Notes: a model not told the origin generated them from the sequence alone. Counted from the first letter of the stretch, positions 15,800 through 24,901 are shown. The stretch: 33,741 nucleotides of DNA from a candidate division FCPU426 bacterium (GCA_003136635.1 PLFD01000059.1:33413-67153), one strand, 5' to 3'. A program made the numbers and translations.

Positions 15800-16738
15800 T
15801 CACCAACTCGTACGGCCAAAGCCGCTAAGTATTTCTTGCGCGCCATTGTTCAAAAAAAAGTGAGCCAAATCCTCGCCCAATTTTTCTGGATCTGTTACAA
15901 AACCTTTTTTGTCATAACGAAGAATCTGTTGTCCATTAGTGTGCGCGATTACACCCTTCAACAATAAGTCATTTCCATCAATTGAAGCCAACGCTCCAAC
16001 TGGTACTCGACACCCACCTTGCAACGTTCTTAAAAAAGAACGTTCAGCCCTGGCACAAATCCATGTTGAAACATCATGAATCGGTCTTAAAGAATCCAAC
16101 AGTTCGTTGTCCTCTTGCCTAAATGAAATAACCAACACACCCTGTGCTGGCGCCGGAAGAATATCCGCAGGATTTAATAGTTCGGTAATTTCTTTTTCTC
16201 TCCTCAATCTAATCAATCCGGCTGCCGCGATCACTATGGCATCAAACTCTCCTTCACGCAATTTGCGGAGTCTCGTATCAACATTACCTCGCAGGGGAAG
16301 GACAGCCAAATCCGATCGTAAAGCTTTAATTTGCGCTTCACGGCGAGGCGAACTAGTCCCAATTCGAAAGCCCGCAGGTAATTGTGCGAATTTTAATCCG
16401 GTTTCACAGACAAGCGCATCTCGTGGCTCAGCCCGCTTAATAAAAGCGCCCAACCGAATACCTTTAGGCAAAACAGTTGGAACATCTTTGAGACTATGAA
16501 TCGCCACCCTAATCCTACCCGATAATAAAGCTTCGTCCAGTTCGCGCGTAAAGAGCCCAATAACGTCTTTGCCTTTGGCATCCTCTTCTGCTTCCTTAGC
16601 GGAAAGTCGGTCTCCCAAGGTTTTCACAACCTCTAATTTAATTTCGGCATCGTTCAAAACCGAGGCAATTTGGGCCCGAACACCTTCCGCCTGAGCCAAC
16701 GCTAATTGACTTCCTCTGGTACCTATTAAAAAAGACAT
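15800..16738 (-). CDS. hemC: Hydroxymethylbilane synthase (porphobilinogen deaminase)
   Basis: Polymerises four porphobilinogens into hydroxymethylbilane on a dipyrromethane cofactor. The cofactor-attachment cysteine is C243 in LQGGCRVPVGA, and the catalytic aspartate is D85 in HSLKDVPT. GTRGSQLALAQ at the N-terminus, GTSSPRREAQ and LRGNVDTRLRKL are intact. 312 aa, normal length. It lies 8 nt after hemA and 6 nt before cobA-hemD. No strong Shine-Dalgarno precedes its ATG, so translation may depend on coupling with hemA. Confidence 0.97.
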   Translation of the reverse strand: MSFLIGTRGSQLALAQAEGVRAQIASVLNDAEIKLEVVKTLGDRLSAKEAEEDAKGKDVIGLFTRELDEALLSGRIRVAIHSLKDVPTVLPKGIRLGAFIKRAEPRDALVCETGLKFAQLPAGFRIGTSSPRREAQIKALRSDLAVLPLRGNVDTRLRKLREGEFDAIVIAAAGLIRLRREKEITELLNPADILPAPAQGVLVISFRQEDNELLDSLRPIHDVSTWICARAERSFLRTLQGGCRVPVGALASIDGNDLLLKGVIAHTNGQQILRYDKKGFVTDPEKLGEDLAHFFLNNGAQEILSGFGRTSW

Positions 16739-16746
16739 ATTAATTT

Positions 16747-18027
16747 TTAAGTCTTTCGGTCAATATCATTGCGATCTTTCAAAGAAAATATTTCATGAAG
16801 CATTCTCGCGAACTCAAATCGATCAACTTTGCTTTCCACTTTTTTTAGATTGACCGTTGGCTCATGCAAAACCTTCAAAGTGATATCCCTAGTCAAACGT
16901 TCAATTGCCTTCTTCTCTTTTTCCGGCAAGTTTGGAAACCTGTCCAAAAAGTCTTGATATTCCGCATCACGAATAAATTCGTAGCGGTCCCGCAAACGGG
17001 TAATCGTTGGAACCAATTCCAGCGACACCAGCCAATTGCAAAGTTTATCAACTTCCTCGCGGAGTATATATTCGGCCGCCTCAACTGCCTTTTGACGCTC
17101 ACCTCTATTTTCATTCGCGATGGCGGATAAATTATCAATGTTATAAAGATAGACAGATTCGAGCTTACCCACGTCAGAATCAACATTCCTCGGAACGCCC
17201 ATATCGATGATAAAAATAGACCTGCCGCCCCGTAACTTAATAAACTTTTCAATTTCTTCTTTCCTTAGAGAAAAACCACTTCCGACTGAGGTTAAAACAA
17301 TATCAACTTCGGTTATTTTTTTTAAACCTTCATCCAGACTTAAGGAGATTCCATTTAACTTTGAAGCCAAAGTTTTCGCTTTTTCGAGCGTTCGATTCGC
17401 AACATAAAAACCCCGCACACCGCTGTCCGCTAAATACTTGGCGGTTAACTCGCTCATGTCGCCGGCGCCCAGAATCAAAACCTTATTTTCATTCAACGAA
17501 CTAAATATTTTTTTCGCTAAATCGACGGCCACACTGGAAATATTGGTCGGCATTCTGGCTATCTCTGTTTGACTCCTAACTTTTTTAGCCGCCGAAAAAG
17601 CCCGTGAAAAAATACCATTTAATAAGACCCCTGTCATTCCAGCTTCCCGTGAACCCTCGTAGGCGTCTTTAACTTGACCCAAAATTTGAGCTTCGCCTAA
17701 AACCATCGAATCCAGCGAACTGGCTACTCTAAACAAATGATAGAAAGCTTCAGAATCTTCATAACAATAAAAATATTTTTTTACATCCACGGGTTTTAGT
17801 TTATAAATGGAACTGAGAGCTTTGTGTGTTTCCTCAATCAAGCGGTCAACTGTTTCGGTCGCGAGATAAAATTCAACCCTGTTGCAGGTTGACAAAAAAA
17901 CACCCTCTAAAGCTTGTGTTTTAAGTGCTCGAAGCACTTCGAGCGCCTTATCTTGTTCGAGAGCGTACTTCTCCCTCACCTCAATCGGTGCCGTCGTATG
18001 ATTTAAACCGTAAACGATAAACTTCAT
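16747..18027 (-). CDS. hemA: Glutamyl-tRNA reductase
   Basis: First committed step of the C5 pathway: NADPH-dependent reduction of glutamyl-tRNA(Glu) to glutamate-1-semialdehyde. The catalytic Cys48 lies in STCNRVEFY, the N-terminal GLNHTTAPIEVREK and SLDSMVLGEAQILGQVK motifs are canonical, and the Rossmann segment VLILGAGDMSELTAKYLADSGV is present. A C-terminal helical dimerisation region ends near residue 415. 426 aa, full length. It follows hemX by 12 nt. In this family HemA is the usual control point of heme synthesis; no riboswitch-like leader was seen. Confidence 0.97.
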   Translation of the reverse strand: MKFIVYGLNHTTAPIEVREKYALEQDKALEVLRALKTQALEGVFLSTCNRVEFYLATETVDRLIEETHKALSSIYKLKPVDVKKYFYCYEDSEAFYHLFRVASSLDSMVLGEAQILGQVKDAYEGSREAGMTGVLLNGIFSRAFSAAKKVRSQTEIARMPTNISSVAVDLAKKIFSSLNENKVLILGAGDMSELTAKYLADSGVRGFYVANRTLEKAKTLASKLNGISLSLDEGLKKITEVDIVLTSVGSGFSLRKEEIEKFIKLRGGRSIFIIDMGVPRNVDSDVGKLESVYLYNIDNLSAIANENRGERQKAVEAAEYILREEVDKLCNWLVSLELVPTITRLRDRYEFIRDAEYQDFLDRFPNLPEKEKKAIERLTRDITLKVLHEPTVNLKKVESKVDRFEFARMLHEIFSLKDRNDIDRKT

Positions 18028-18039
18028 TGAATATTCCGT

Positions 18040-18855
18040 TTAATAAACGTGCTGGGTAGTCAAAAAGAATCGAACACCCAGAAAAGTGAACAATGCTAAA
18101 AAATAACCGACCATGACCAAGGTCATGGTTTTTTTGCCTCTCATACCAAGCGCCCAGCGAAAAACAAAAAATAACGCATAAATTACGAGAACCAAAAAAG
18201 ACCCCAATATTTTGGGGTCAAGCAGAGGTAATCGATTCCAAACTTGGAAAGCCTGCATTGTTCCCAAAACAAGTCCAACAGCCCAAAACAGAAACCCAAA
18301 CCCCACATGAAATACCGTGAGATTATCCAAAACTTCAAGCGCTGGAAGGCGGTAGCTCCAGCTTTTAATTTGATGTTGTTTTAATTGGCCTTCCTGAATC
18401 CAGAAAGCAACACCCACACCAAAACCCACTGTGAAATTGGAAAAACCAAAAAATGTTAAAAGAATGTGCAAGATCATTCCTCGCGTCATCAAGCTAGCGT
18501 CCATAAACGGGATACTTTTGATGTTTTCCAAAAACCCCAAAAGGGACAACAAAAATATTAAGGGAAGAAAAAGTGAAACTAGTATGGGAACTGAAGCTTT
18601 GATTCGGCCAAAAATTAAAGTTCCGGTTAGAGTAAAAGACAGAATCATTAAGATTCCATCAATCCGATCCAACGGTGCAAACCTGGTTGCTCCCCATTGG
18701 CTGGCTAAAGTAATGGTCTGAGCTAAAAATCCTATCAATAGCCACTGAAAAGCTTTTTTTTCATAAAAGGATTCAAGCGTTTTGTAATAACGAAAAGAGA
18801 ACCAGCTTCCGACTCCATAAAAAAAGGTGGTTAAGACATACAATATATTAATCAT
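18040..18855 (-). CDS. hemX: HemX/CcsA-like cytochrome c assembly family membrane protein
   Basis: A 271-aa polytopic membrane protein of the cytochrome c assembly superfamily, first in the heme operon. Two conserved-type histidines are visible: H130 (MILHILLTFFGF) and H183 (FHVGFGFLFWAVG). The tryptophan-rich heme-handling motif of true CcsA/CcmC proteins (WGxxWxWDPKE type) is degenerate here (VWNRLPLLDPK), which fits HemX better than a working heme lyase. In Bacillus, hemX lies beside hemA and lowers HemA abundance. The order here (hemX-hemA-hemC-hemD-hemB-hemL) nearly equals hemAXCDBL. TAAAGGAG lies upstream of the ATG. The alternative is a divergent system-II cytochrome c assembly factor. 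Confidence 0.8.
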   Translation of the reverse strand: MINILYVLTTFFYGVGSWFSFRYYKTLESFYEKKAFQWLLIGFLAQTITLASQWGATRFAPLDRIDGILMILSFTLTGTLIFGRIKASVPILVSLFLPLIFLLSLLGFLENIKSIPFMDASLMTRGMILHILLTFFGFSNFTVGFGVGVAFWIQEGQLKQHQIKSWSYRLPALEVLDNLTVFHVGFGFLFWAVGLVLGTMQAFQVWNRLPLLDPKILGSFLVLVIYALFFVFRWALGMRGKKTMTLVMVGYFLALFTFLGVRFFLTTQHVY

Positions 18856-18905
18856 TCCTTTTTTCCAGCTCCTTTAATTATCATTTCTGTTGAAAATTGA
18901 TCTTC

Positions 18906-18934
18906 ACTTTACAACTACCCAACGGTCATGGCAA
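18906..18934 (-). promoter_or_regulatory. Candidate promoter of the heme operon
   Basis: On the minus strand, TTGCCA (18934-18929) is followed after exactly 17 nt by TAAAGT (18911-18906), about 50 nt upstream of the hemX ATG. It lies just downstream of the nuo terminator, where a new promoter would be needed. The -35 matches 5/6 and the -10 4/6. Confidence 0.5.
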
Positions 18935-18950
18935 CCATTAGCCCTAAAAC

Positions 18951-18985
18951 AAAAAAACCCTCAGTCCCTTCGGGACTGAGGGTTT
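18951..18985 (-). terminator. Rho-independent terminator of the nuo operon
   Basis: A perfect 14-bp stem, AAACCCTCAGTCCC (18955-18968) with GGGACTGAGGGTTT (18972-18985), has a 3-nt loop. Read on the minus strand it sits 11 nt after the nuoN stop, and an uninterrupted run of seven T residues forms its end. On the plus strand the trailing sequence is A-rich, so it works in the nuo direction. Confidence 0.92.
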
Positions 18986-18996
18986 AAAAACAAAAT

Positions 18997-20475
18997 TTAA
19001 TTAAATAACGACGATGCCGCAGATTGCGCCATTTGCATTACAGGCGTTGGCCAAAAGCCAAGCGTTATAGTAAAAACAACGCAAATAATTAAAACTGACT
19101 TTTCCAACCAATTCATTTCAATAGGAGATGGGTCTTTCGGTTCTGGAAACAAAGCTTGCCGCGCAATCTGCAGATAGTAATAAAGTGAAACAACGCTGAA
19201 AACCATACCCACCAAAGCGATCCAAGTGTAGCCCTTTGAAATGGCCGCACCAAACAAATACCACTTTCCGGAAAACCCGGCAAAAGGCGGCACACCGGCC
19301 AAAGACAAAAGACAAACCAATAAAACAATGCCAATCAAAGGAGATCTCTTCCACATTCCGGCGTAATCTTCAATCTGATCGCTGCCAGTCTTCGCGTAAA
19401 CAATCGAAATCGCCAAAAAAACCCCCATATTGGCGAACAAATAAACAAAAAGATAAAATAAAACCGCAGTCAACCCCAATTGGCCGCCTGCCAAAAAACC
19501 CGTGGAGATATATCCCGCCTGAGCAATCGAAGAATAGGCCATTAACCGTTTGATATTACGCTGCGGCAAGGCTTCCAAATTTCCAAGAACAATGCTAAGT
19601 ACCGCCAAAACAGCAAACAAACCGATCCAAGTCGGTTGTAAGGCTGGAACACTTAATCCAACCCAAAATAAACGAACGAAAGCAGCAAACCCGGCCGTTT
19701 TAGAAGCGACCGAAAGATAGGCTGTGATAGGCGTAGGTGCCCCTTCATAGACGTCCGGCGTCCACATATGAAACGGAGCAAGGGAAATTTTGAAGGCCAA
19801 CCCCGCCACAATCATAATCACCGCTAAAGTCAATAACGGAGAGGAAACCTGGGTGGCTAAAATCTTTCCAATTTCTGAAATAACCGTTGTTCCGGTAAAA
19901 CCATATAAGTAAGAGAAACCAAAAAGAAGCAGCGCAGATGAAAAAGCTCCTAATAAAAGATATTTCATACCCGCTTCGTTGCTTGCCTTATCTTTTTTCA
20001 TAAAAGAAGCCAAAAGATAACTGCTGATAGTTAAGGTTTCCAATGCCACATATAAAGTAATAATTTCTTGAGCTGAAGTTAAAGCGGATGCGCCCGCCGC
20101 GGAAAACAAAAGAACCGCGATAAACTCGGCCGTGTAATGTGTTGGGTTCGCTTTAAAATAACGAAAAGAAATTAAAAGAGTAAAAAGAGTCGCCATCAAA
20201 ATAATGAATTTAAAGAACAAAGCCAACGTATCGGTTTTTAAAAACCCGCCGAAAGCCTGCGGAACACTTTCCATTGAACCGCAAGAACCAAATGGACAAC
20301 TTCCGCACCCTCCCACACAACAAAGGGAAAGTAAGGCTGCCAAAACACCAACAACCGCAATACCCTTTAAGAGTGTTTTAGTCGAAGTTGGCTTTTGGAT
20401 AAGGTCCACGATGAGAACTAAAAAAGCGCTGCCGACAAGCCATAGTTCCGGTAAGAAAGCTTGTACTTGGATCAC
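18997..20475 (-). CDS. nuoN: NADH-quinone oxidoreductase subunit N (antiporter-like)
   Basis: A proton-channel subunit of the complex I membrane arm, 492 aa with about 14 helices. The key charged residues are kept: E146 in ALETLTISSYLLA, K229 in AFKISLAPFHMW and K259 in SVASKTAGF. The start is a GTG at 20475 with GGAGG upstream; it overlaps the nuoM stop as GTGA. Unusual: residues 52-65 (LCCVGGCGSCPFGSC, residues 51-65) hold five cysteines in the loop after the second helix, where family members normally have a plain loop. It is the last gene of the nuo operon, followed by a strong terminator. Confidence 0.95.
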   Translation of the reverse strand: MIQVQAFLPELWLVGSAFLVLIVDLIQKPTSTKTLLKGIAVVGVLAALLSLCCVGGCGSCPFGSCGSMESVPQAFGGFLKTDTLALFFKFIILMATLFTLLISFRYFKANPTHYTAEFIAVLLFSAAGASALTSAQEIITLYVALETLTISSYLLASFMKKDKASNEAGMKYLLLGAFSSALLLFGFSYLYGFTGTTVISEIGKILATQVSSPLLTLAVIMIVAGLAFKISLAPFHMWTPDVYEGAPTPITAYLSVASKTAGFAAFVRLFWVGLSVPALQPTWIGLFAVLAVLSIVLGNLEALPQRNIKRLMAYSSIAQAGYISTGFLAGGQLGLTAVLFYLFVYLFANMGVFLAISIVYAKTGSDQIEDYAGMWKRSPLIGIVLLVCLLSLAGVPPFAGFSGKWYLFGAAISKGYTWIALVGMVFSVVSLYYYLQIARQALFPEPKDPSPIEMNWLEKSVLIICVVFTITLGFWPTPVMQMAQSAASSLFN

Positions 20476-22049
20476 TTGAATCCTCCAATATTGTCAATCA
20501 ATGGCGCGATACTGAGATTCGACATGTCAACAAATGGTTTCGGATACAATCCAACCATTAACGAAACAATCAAAAGAAAAGCGATCGGCAAGATTTCAAT
20601 AAAAGAACCATCTTTAACTTCTTCTTTCAAATGCGGGTCTTTCACCGGACCGAAGAAAACCATCTGAACTAGTCTCAAGTAATAAATAGCCGTTAAAACA
20701 ATCGCCAAAACTCCCATGGGAAACAAAGCCTGGAATATTGTAAATCCGCCATGAAAGCCGCTTTGATAGGATCCTAGGAAAACCAAAAATTCACCCACAA
20801 AACCGCTCAAACCTGGTAACCCTACGTTCGCCATAGCCGCCGCGACAAACAAAGCTCCTAACACCGGCATACAGGCAGTCAACCCGCCTAGCTTTGACAA
20901 TTCACGGGTATGGGCTTTTCCATAAACCGTACCTACCAAAGCGAAAGTCATAGCCGCCACAATTCCATGGGAAAAGGTTTGTATTACAGCGCCGTTCAAC
21001 CCCGCCGCCTCGAGTGTACAAATACCAAATAAGATGGTGCCGCAGTGAGAAACTGAGGAATAAGCAATAACGTATTTAAAATCAGTTTGTTTCAAGGCAA
21101 CAATCGCCGCATAAAGCATGTTAATAAGGGCCAAAATAGCTAAATAGGGCAACCAATGTTTAGCACCATCCGGCATAAGCGGTAAAGCTACTCGGATAAT
21201 GCTGTATCCGCCCAAGCTCTTTAAAACGCCAGCATGAAGCATGGAAGCTGCTGTCGGGGCGGAACCGTATCCGTCAGGAGACCATGTATGAAACGGAAAC
21301 AAAGCCGAAATCACACCGAAGCCCACAAAAAGCAATGGGAACCACGTATTTTGGAAACTCACACTCAAACCCGTAGCTGATAAATCAGAAAGTGCCCTGA
21401 TATCAAACGTATGAATATTGGAGGTGAAATAAATGGCTAAAAAACCGACCAACATAAACGCTGATCCGGCTAATAAATACACCGTTAACTTCATAGCGGC
21501 GTATTCCTTGCGACCCGTTCCCCATATACCTACCAGTAGATACATCGGTAAAACTGCAAATTCATAAAACAAGAAAAAGAAAAACAAATCAAGGCTTTCA
21601 TAAGCTCCCGCCACACCACCCACCAACAACGAAAACAAAACAAAATATTCTTTTCTGCGGAGAGAAATATTCCAAGAAATTAAGGCGCCCGCAAAGTAAA
21701 CACAGGTTACTAAGAGCACCATCAAAGTGCTCATGCCATCCACACCCAAAATATAACTAATTCCCAGGTTTTTTAACCAGGGTATTTCTTCCACAAACTG
21801 AAAACCACTGATACCCATTTGGTAGTTTAAAAATAATTTAACACCGAGACCCAGCGCAAACGAAGCCGTCGCAAGACTTATCCATCGGGCGTATTTTTCA
21901 GGTGCTATCATTACCAAAAATGCCGCGATAATAGGTGCCACAATAAGGGTACTTAATACCGGCAATATATTCGGTCCTTGAACAACCGAATGAAACAAAG
22001 CAAAGCTAACCGCAAACGGCAATAAAATTGTGGCTAACACTGGAAACAT
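20472..22049 (-). CDS. nuoM: NADH-quinone oxidoreductase subunit M (antiporter-like)
   Basis: The middle antiporter-like subunit of the complex I membrane arm, 525 aa. The TM5 glutamate is present as E163 (LFYEFAVLPMYLL), and the FPFHTWSPDG and SAPTAASMLHAGVLKSLGGY blocks identify the family. However, the position normally held by the TM7 lysine (aligned to E. coli NuoM K234) is I247 in FGVISALFPFHTW. The TM8 lysine (K277) is displaced by one residue relative to the common LLK pattern. GGAGGG precedes the ATG at 22049, 21 nt after nuoL. The stop overlaps nuoN by 4 nt. Confidence 0.95.
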   Translation of the reverse strand: MFPVLATILLPFAVSFALFHSVVQGPNILPVLSTLIVAPIIAAFLVMIAPEKYARWISLATASFALGLGVKLFLNYQMGISGFQFVEEIPWLKNLGISYILGVDGMSTLMVLLVTCVYFAGALISWNISLRRKEYFVLFSLLVGGVAGAYESLDLFFFFLFYEFAVLPMYLLVGIWGTGRKEYAAMKLTVYLLAGSAFMLVGFLAIYFTSNIHTFDIRALSDLSATGLSVSFQNTWFPLLFVGFGVISALFPFHTWSPDGYGSAPTAASMLHAGVLKSLGGYSIIRVALPLMPDGAKHWLPYLAILALINMLYAAIVALKQTDFKYVIAYSSVSHCGTILFGICTLEAAGLNGAVIQTFSHGIVAAMTFALVGTVYGKAHTRELSKLGGLTACMPVLGALFVAAAMANVGLPGLSGFVGEFLVFLGSYQSGFHGGFTIFQALFPMGVLAIVLTAIYYLRLVQMVFFGPVKDPHLKEEVKDGSFIEILPIAFLLIVSLMVGLYPKPFVDMSNLSIAPLIDNIGGFK

Positions 22050-22070
22050 TACTTATACCCTCCGGGGCTA

Positions 22071-23963
22071 TTAGAAACTGACCAACAAGAAAATAACCGC
22101 AACCGCCCCAAATACAACCAGAGCGTAATTTTGAACATAACCCGTCTGAGTCAGGCTCAGTAAACCGCCCATTTTTCGGGCAACCCAGCCAGTTCCATCG
22201 ACCATTCCATCATCCACTACTTCATCGTCAAACCATTTGAGAACAGTTGATAAAGCAAAAAGAATGTTGTCTACAATCCAACCGTAAAACTCGTCAAAGT
22301 AATATTTGTTTTTCAAAAGCAGGTATAAGGGTTTAAACGTAGTCGCGACTTTTTCGGATGAAAAAATTTTCCAATAATAGAAAAACGCCGACAAAGTAAT
22401 ACCAGCAGTCGCGACAACTATTGAAAGCCAAGACTGAGTGAGCAATTGAATAAAGCTAGTGGCTCCGTCTAAATGAAGATCTCCGTAGTAAACAAATTTT
22501 GAATAGGCGTCAACTCCAGGCCAGTTCAACCAACCCACCACTACCGATAAAAAAGCCAATAACATCAGAGGACCCGTCATCGAAATTGGCGATTCATGAG
22601 CATGATCGAAAGAATGTTTATCTCGAGCTTCGCCTGTAAAAACCACAAAGAAAAGCCGGAACATGTAGAAAGCCGTCAAGAAAGCCGTAAATACCGCAGC
22701 ATAATAAAGAATTTCATGATGCCAAATAGTACTGTCGCGAACCGCTTCTAAAATGGCATCTTTTGAAAAGAAACCAGCTAAAGGCGGAATACCAGCAATA
22801 GCCAAAGTACCAATAGCAAAAGTCCATGTAGTTATTTTCATCTTCTTCCACAAACCACCCATCTTCCAAATGTTCTGTTCGTGGAGAGAGTGAATAACGC
22901 TACCTGAACCGAGGAACAAAAGGGCTTTAAAACAAGCGTGGGTCGTTAAATGGAACATTCCAGAAGTATATCCCCCTACCCCTAGAGACATGATCATGTA
23001 ACCCAATTGAGATAAAGTGGAGTAAGCAAGAATTCGTTTAATATCATCTTGTGCAAGGGCAATACTGGCGGCAAAAATGGCGGTAAAACCTCCAACCCAA
23101 GCCACAATTGTCATGGACATCGGATCGGCAGAAAAAAGATTATAGGTTCGGGCCACCATATAAACACCGGCCGCGACCATTGTAGCCGCATGAATTAAAG
23201 CAGAAACGGGAGTGGGACCTTCCATCGCATCCGGAAGCCAAACATGTAACGGAAACTGAGCACTTTTTCCTACCGCTCCGCAGAAAAGCAAAATGGCGAT
23301 GCCAGCGACGTAACCGCTAGCCAGGGTATGATTGGCTAAACCTTGAGCAACCAAAACTTTCACTTGAGCAAAATCAAAGGTTTGGAAAACCATTCCGATA
23401 GTAACCACACCCATCAAAAAGCCCATATCGCCAATTCGATTTACCACAAAAGCTTTTTTCGCAGCGTTCGCTGCTTCGGGTTTGAAGTACCAAAAACCGA
23501 TCAACAAATAGGAACAAAGACCAACCAGCTCCCAACCGACAAAAATTTGAAGATAGTTGTTAGAAACCACTAATAAAAGCATCGAAGATGTAAAAAGAGA
23601 AAGGTATGAATAATAAGTCGAAAACCTTTCATCATCATGCATATAACCTAAAGAATAAATCTGAACTAATAGAGAAATAAAAGTCACAATCAAAAGCATA
23701 TTAACGCTAAGCGGGTCTATTAAAACTCCAACATTCGCCTGCCACGGACTTATTTGTAACCAGGTTGCACCAAACGTAACAAGACGGTTAGCCGGATCCA
23801 ATTTCAAAAGATCCAATAAAACCCCAACAGAAAGTCCGAAACAAGCAGTCATTGTTAATACAGAGATACTCGCCGATAAAACTCGAGAGCGTTTTGTGAA
23901 AATGGTAATCAAGACATAGGCGAGTGCCGGCATTGCCGGTATCAACCAAGAATATTGGATCAT
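22071..23963 (-). CDS. nuoL: NADH-quinone oxidoreductase subunit L (antiporter-like, with lateral helix)
   Basis: The distal antiporter-like subunit of complex I, 630 aa from the ATG at 23963, which has GAGGGG just upstream. An in-frame ATG at 23984 would add seven basic residues without a good site. The proton-path residues are intact: E145 in FVGWELVG and K233 in GAVGKSAQFPLHVWLPDAMEG. ALIHAATMVAAGVYMVAR follows. The C-terminal extension contains the long lateral-helix region and a final membrane anchor. It comes 51 nt after nuoK and 21 nt before nuoM. Confidence 0.95.
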   Translation of the reverse strand: MIQYSWLIPAMPALAYVLITIFTKRSRVLSASISVLTMTACFGLSVGVLLDLLKLDPANRLVTFGATWLQISPWQANVGVLIDPLSVNMLLIVTFISLLVQIYSLGYMHDDERFSTYYSYLSLFTSSMLLLVVSNNYLQIFVGWELVGLCSYLLIGFWYFKPEAANAAKKAFVVNRIGDMGFLMGVVTIGMVFQTFDFAQVKVLVAQGLANHTLASGYVAGIAILLFCGAVGKSAQFPLHVWLPDAMEGPTPVSALIHAATMVAAGVYMVARTYNLFSADPMSMTIVAWVGGFTAIFAASIALAQDDIKRILAYSTLSQLGYMIMSLGVGGYTSGMFHLTTHACFKALLFLGSGSVIHSLHEQNIWKMGGLWKKMKITTWTFAIGTLAIAGIPPLAGFFSKDAILEAVRDSTIWHHEILYYAAVFTAFLTAFYMFRLFFVVFTGEARDKHSFDHAHESPISMTGPLMLLAFLSVVVGWLNWPGVDAYSKFVYYGDLHLDGATSFIQLLTQSWLSIVVATAGITLSAFFYYWKIFSSEKVATTFKPLYLLLKNKYYFDEFYGWIVDNILFALSTVLKWFDDEVVDDGMVDGTGWVARKMGGLLSLTQTGYVQNYALVVFGAVAVIFLLVSF

Positions 23964-24014
23964 TCTTCCCCTCTTAATCCGCATAATTGAAAAACAAATA
24001 AAACGTTAAACGAT

Positions 24015-24329
24015 TTAGCCACGCAAAAAATGAGCATCATCAACATTCGCCGTATGAAGATGTCTATAGATTGAAATAATAATGGCCAAAGCTACTGCCG
24101 CTTCAGCTGCCGCAATGGTAATGACAAAAACAACGAAAACAGGACCCGTTAAGCTGTTCCAATTCCAATAGCGGGCAAAAGCTAAGAAGTTTATATTGAC
24201 CGCGTTTAGCATCAATTCAATTCCCATTAAAACCGAAATAGCGTTTTTTCGGGCCAAAACGCCAAACATTCCCACACCAAACAAGATCGCTGCTAAATAA
24301 AGAAAATGAACCAGCGGAATGTTGTTCAC
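24015..24329 (-). CDS. nuoK: NADH-quinone oxidoreductase subunit K
   Basis: A 104-aa, three-helix membrane subunit of the complex I proton path. The two buried glutamates of the family are visible in GIELMLNAVNINF and AAAEAAVALAIIISIYR. The start is a GTG at 24329 that overlaps the nuoJ stop (GTGA), with AAAGGATC upstream. Normal length. Confidence 0.95.
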   Translation of the reverse strand: MNNIPLVHFLYLAAILFGVGMFGVLARKNAISVLMGIELMLNAVNINFLAFARYWNWNSLTGPVFVVFVITIAAAEAAVALAIIISIYRHLHTANVDDAHFLRG

Positions 24330-24901
24330 AACGGATCCTTTCGAGCAATCACAATCGCTCCCACCAAGGCGGATAATAAAAGAATCGAAACAAATTCAAA
24401 TGCAAAAGCAAAACCATTCTCCGGTTTGAGAAGAGCGCCCGCCAAATAAGACACTCCGTTTTGAAAAAGATGACCCGACACTTCATAGCTGTTTGGTTGT
24501 TGAGCTTGATCACTTGAAACTGTCGTAAAAACGAGTGAAGCTGGATGTTCAGAACCAAAAAATGGCGATTCTTGAATTGCGGCAACAATAATCCCGGTCA
24601 AAAAAACCGCTACAACAACGGAAAGTAAAAATTGATGGTTCATCGCCTTTGAGCGCTCATCCATCATGTTTCTCGTAAGACTGATACCGAAAATAATAAT
24701 AACTGTAACGGCTCCCACATAAATCAGAACTTGGACACTGGCTAAAAAGTCAGAATTTAAATAAAGAAACACACCTGAAATACCAAACATCGCAATGGCC
24801 AAAAAAAGGGCGCAGTGAAATAAGTTACGAACTGTCAACGCCATAAGGGCAGCCGCCACTGTGATTCCAGCAATGATGTAAAAAATTGCATTTTCCATCA
24901 T
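24326..24901 (-). CDS. nuoJ: NADH-quinone oxidoreductase subunit J
   Basis: A membrane-arm subunit of complex I, 191 aa with five predicted helices. The FLYLNSDFLASVQVLIYVGA segment with its pi-bulge-type glycine region is typical. The ATG overlaps the nuoI stop as TAATG; a second ATG follows immediately. The segment between the last two helices (about 110-155) is long and polar, which is common in NuoJ. Confidence 0.93.
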   Translation of the reverse strand: MMENAIFYIIAGITVAAALMALTVRNLFHCALFLAIAMFGISGVFLYLNSDFLASVQVLIYVGAVTVIIIFGISLTRNMMDERSKAMNHQFLLSVVVAVFLTGIIVAAIQESPFFGSEHPASLVFTTVSSDQAQQPNSYEVSGHLFQNGVSYLAGALLKPENGFAFAFEFVSILLLSALVGAIVIARKDPL

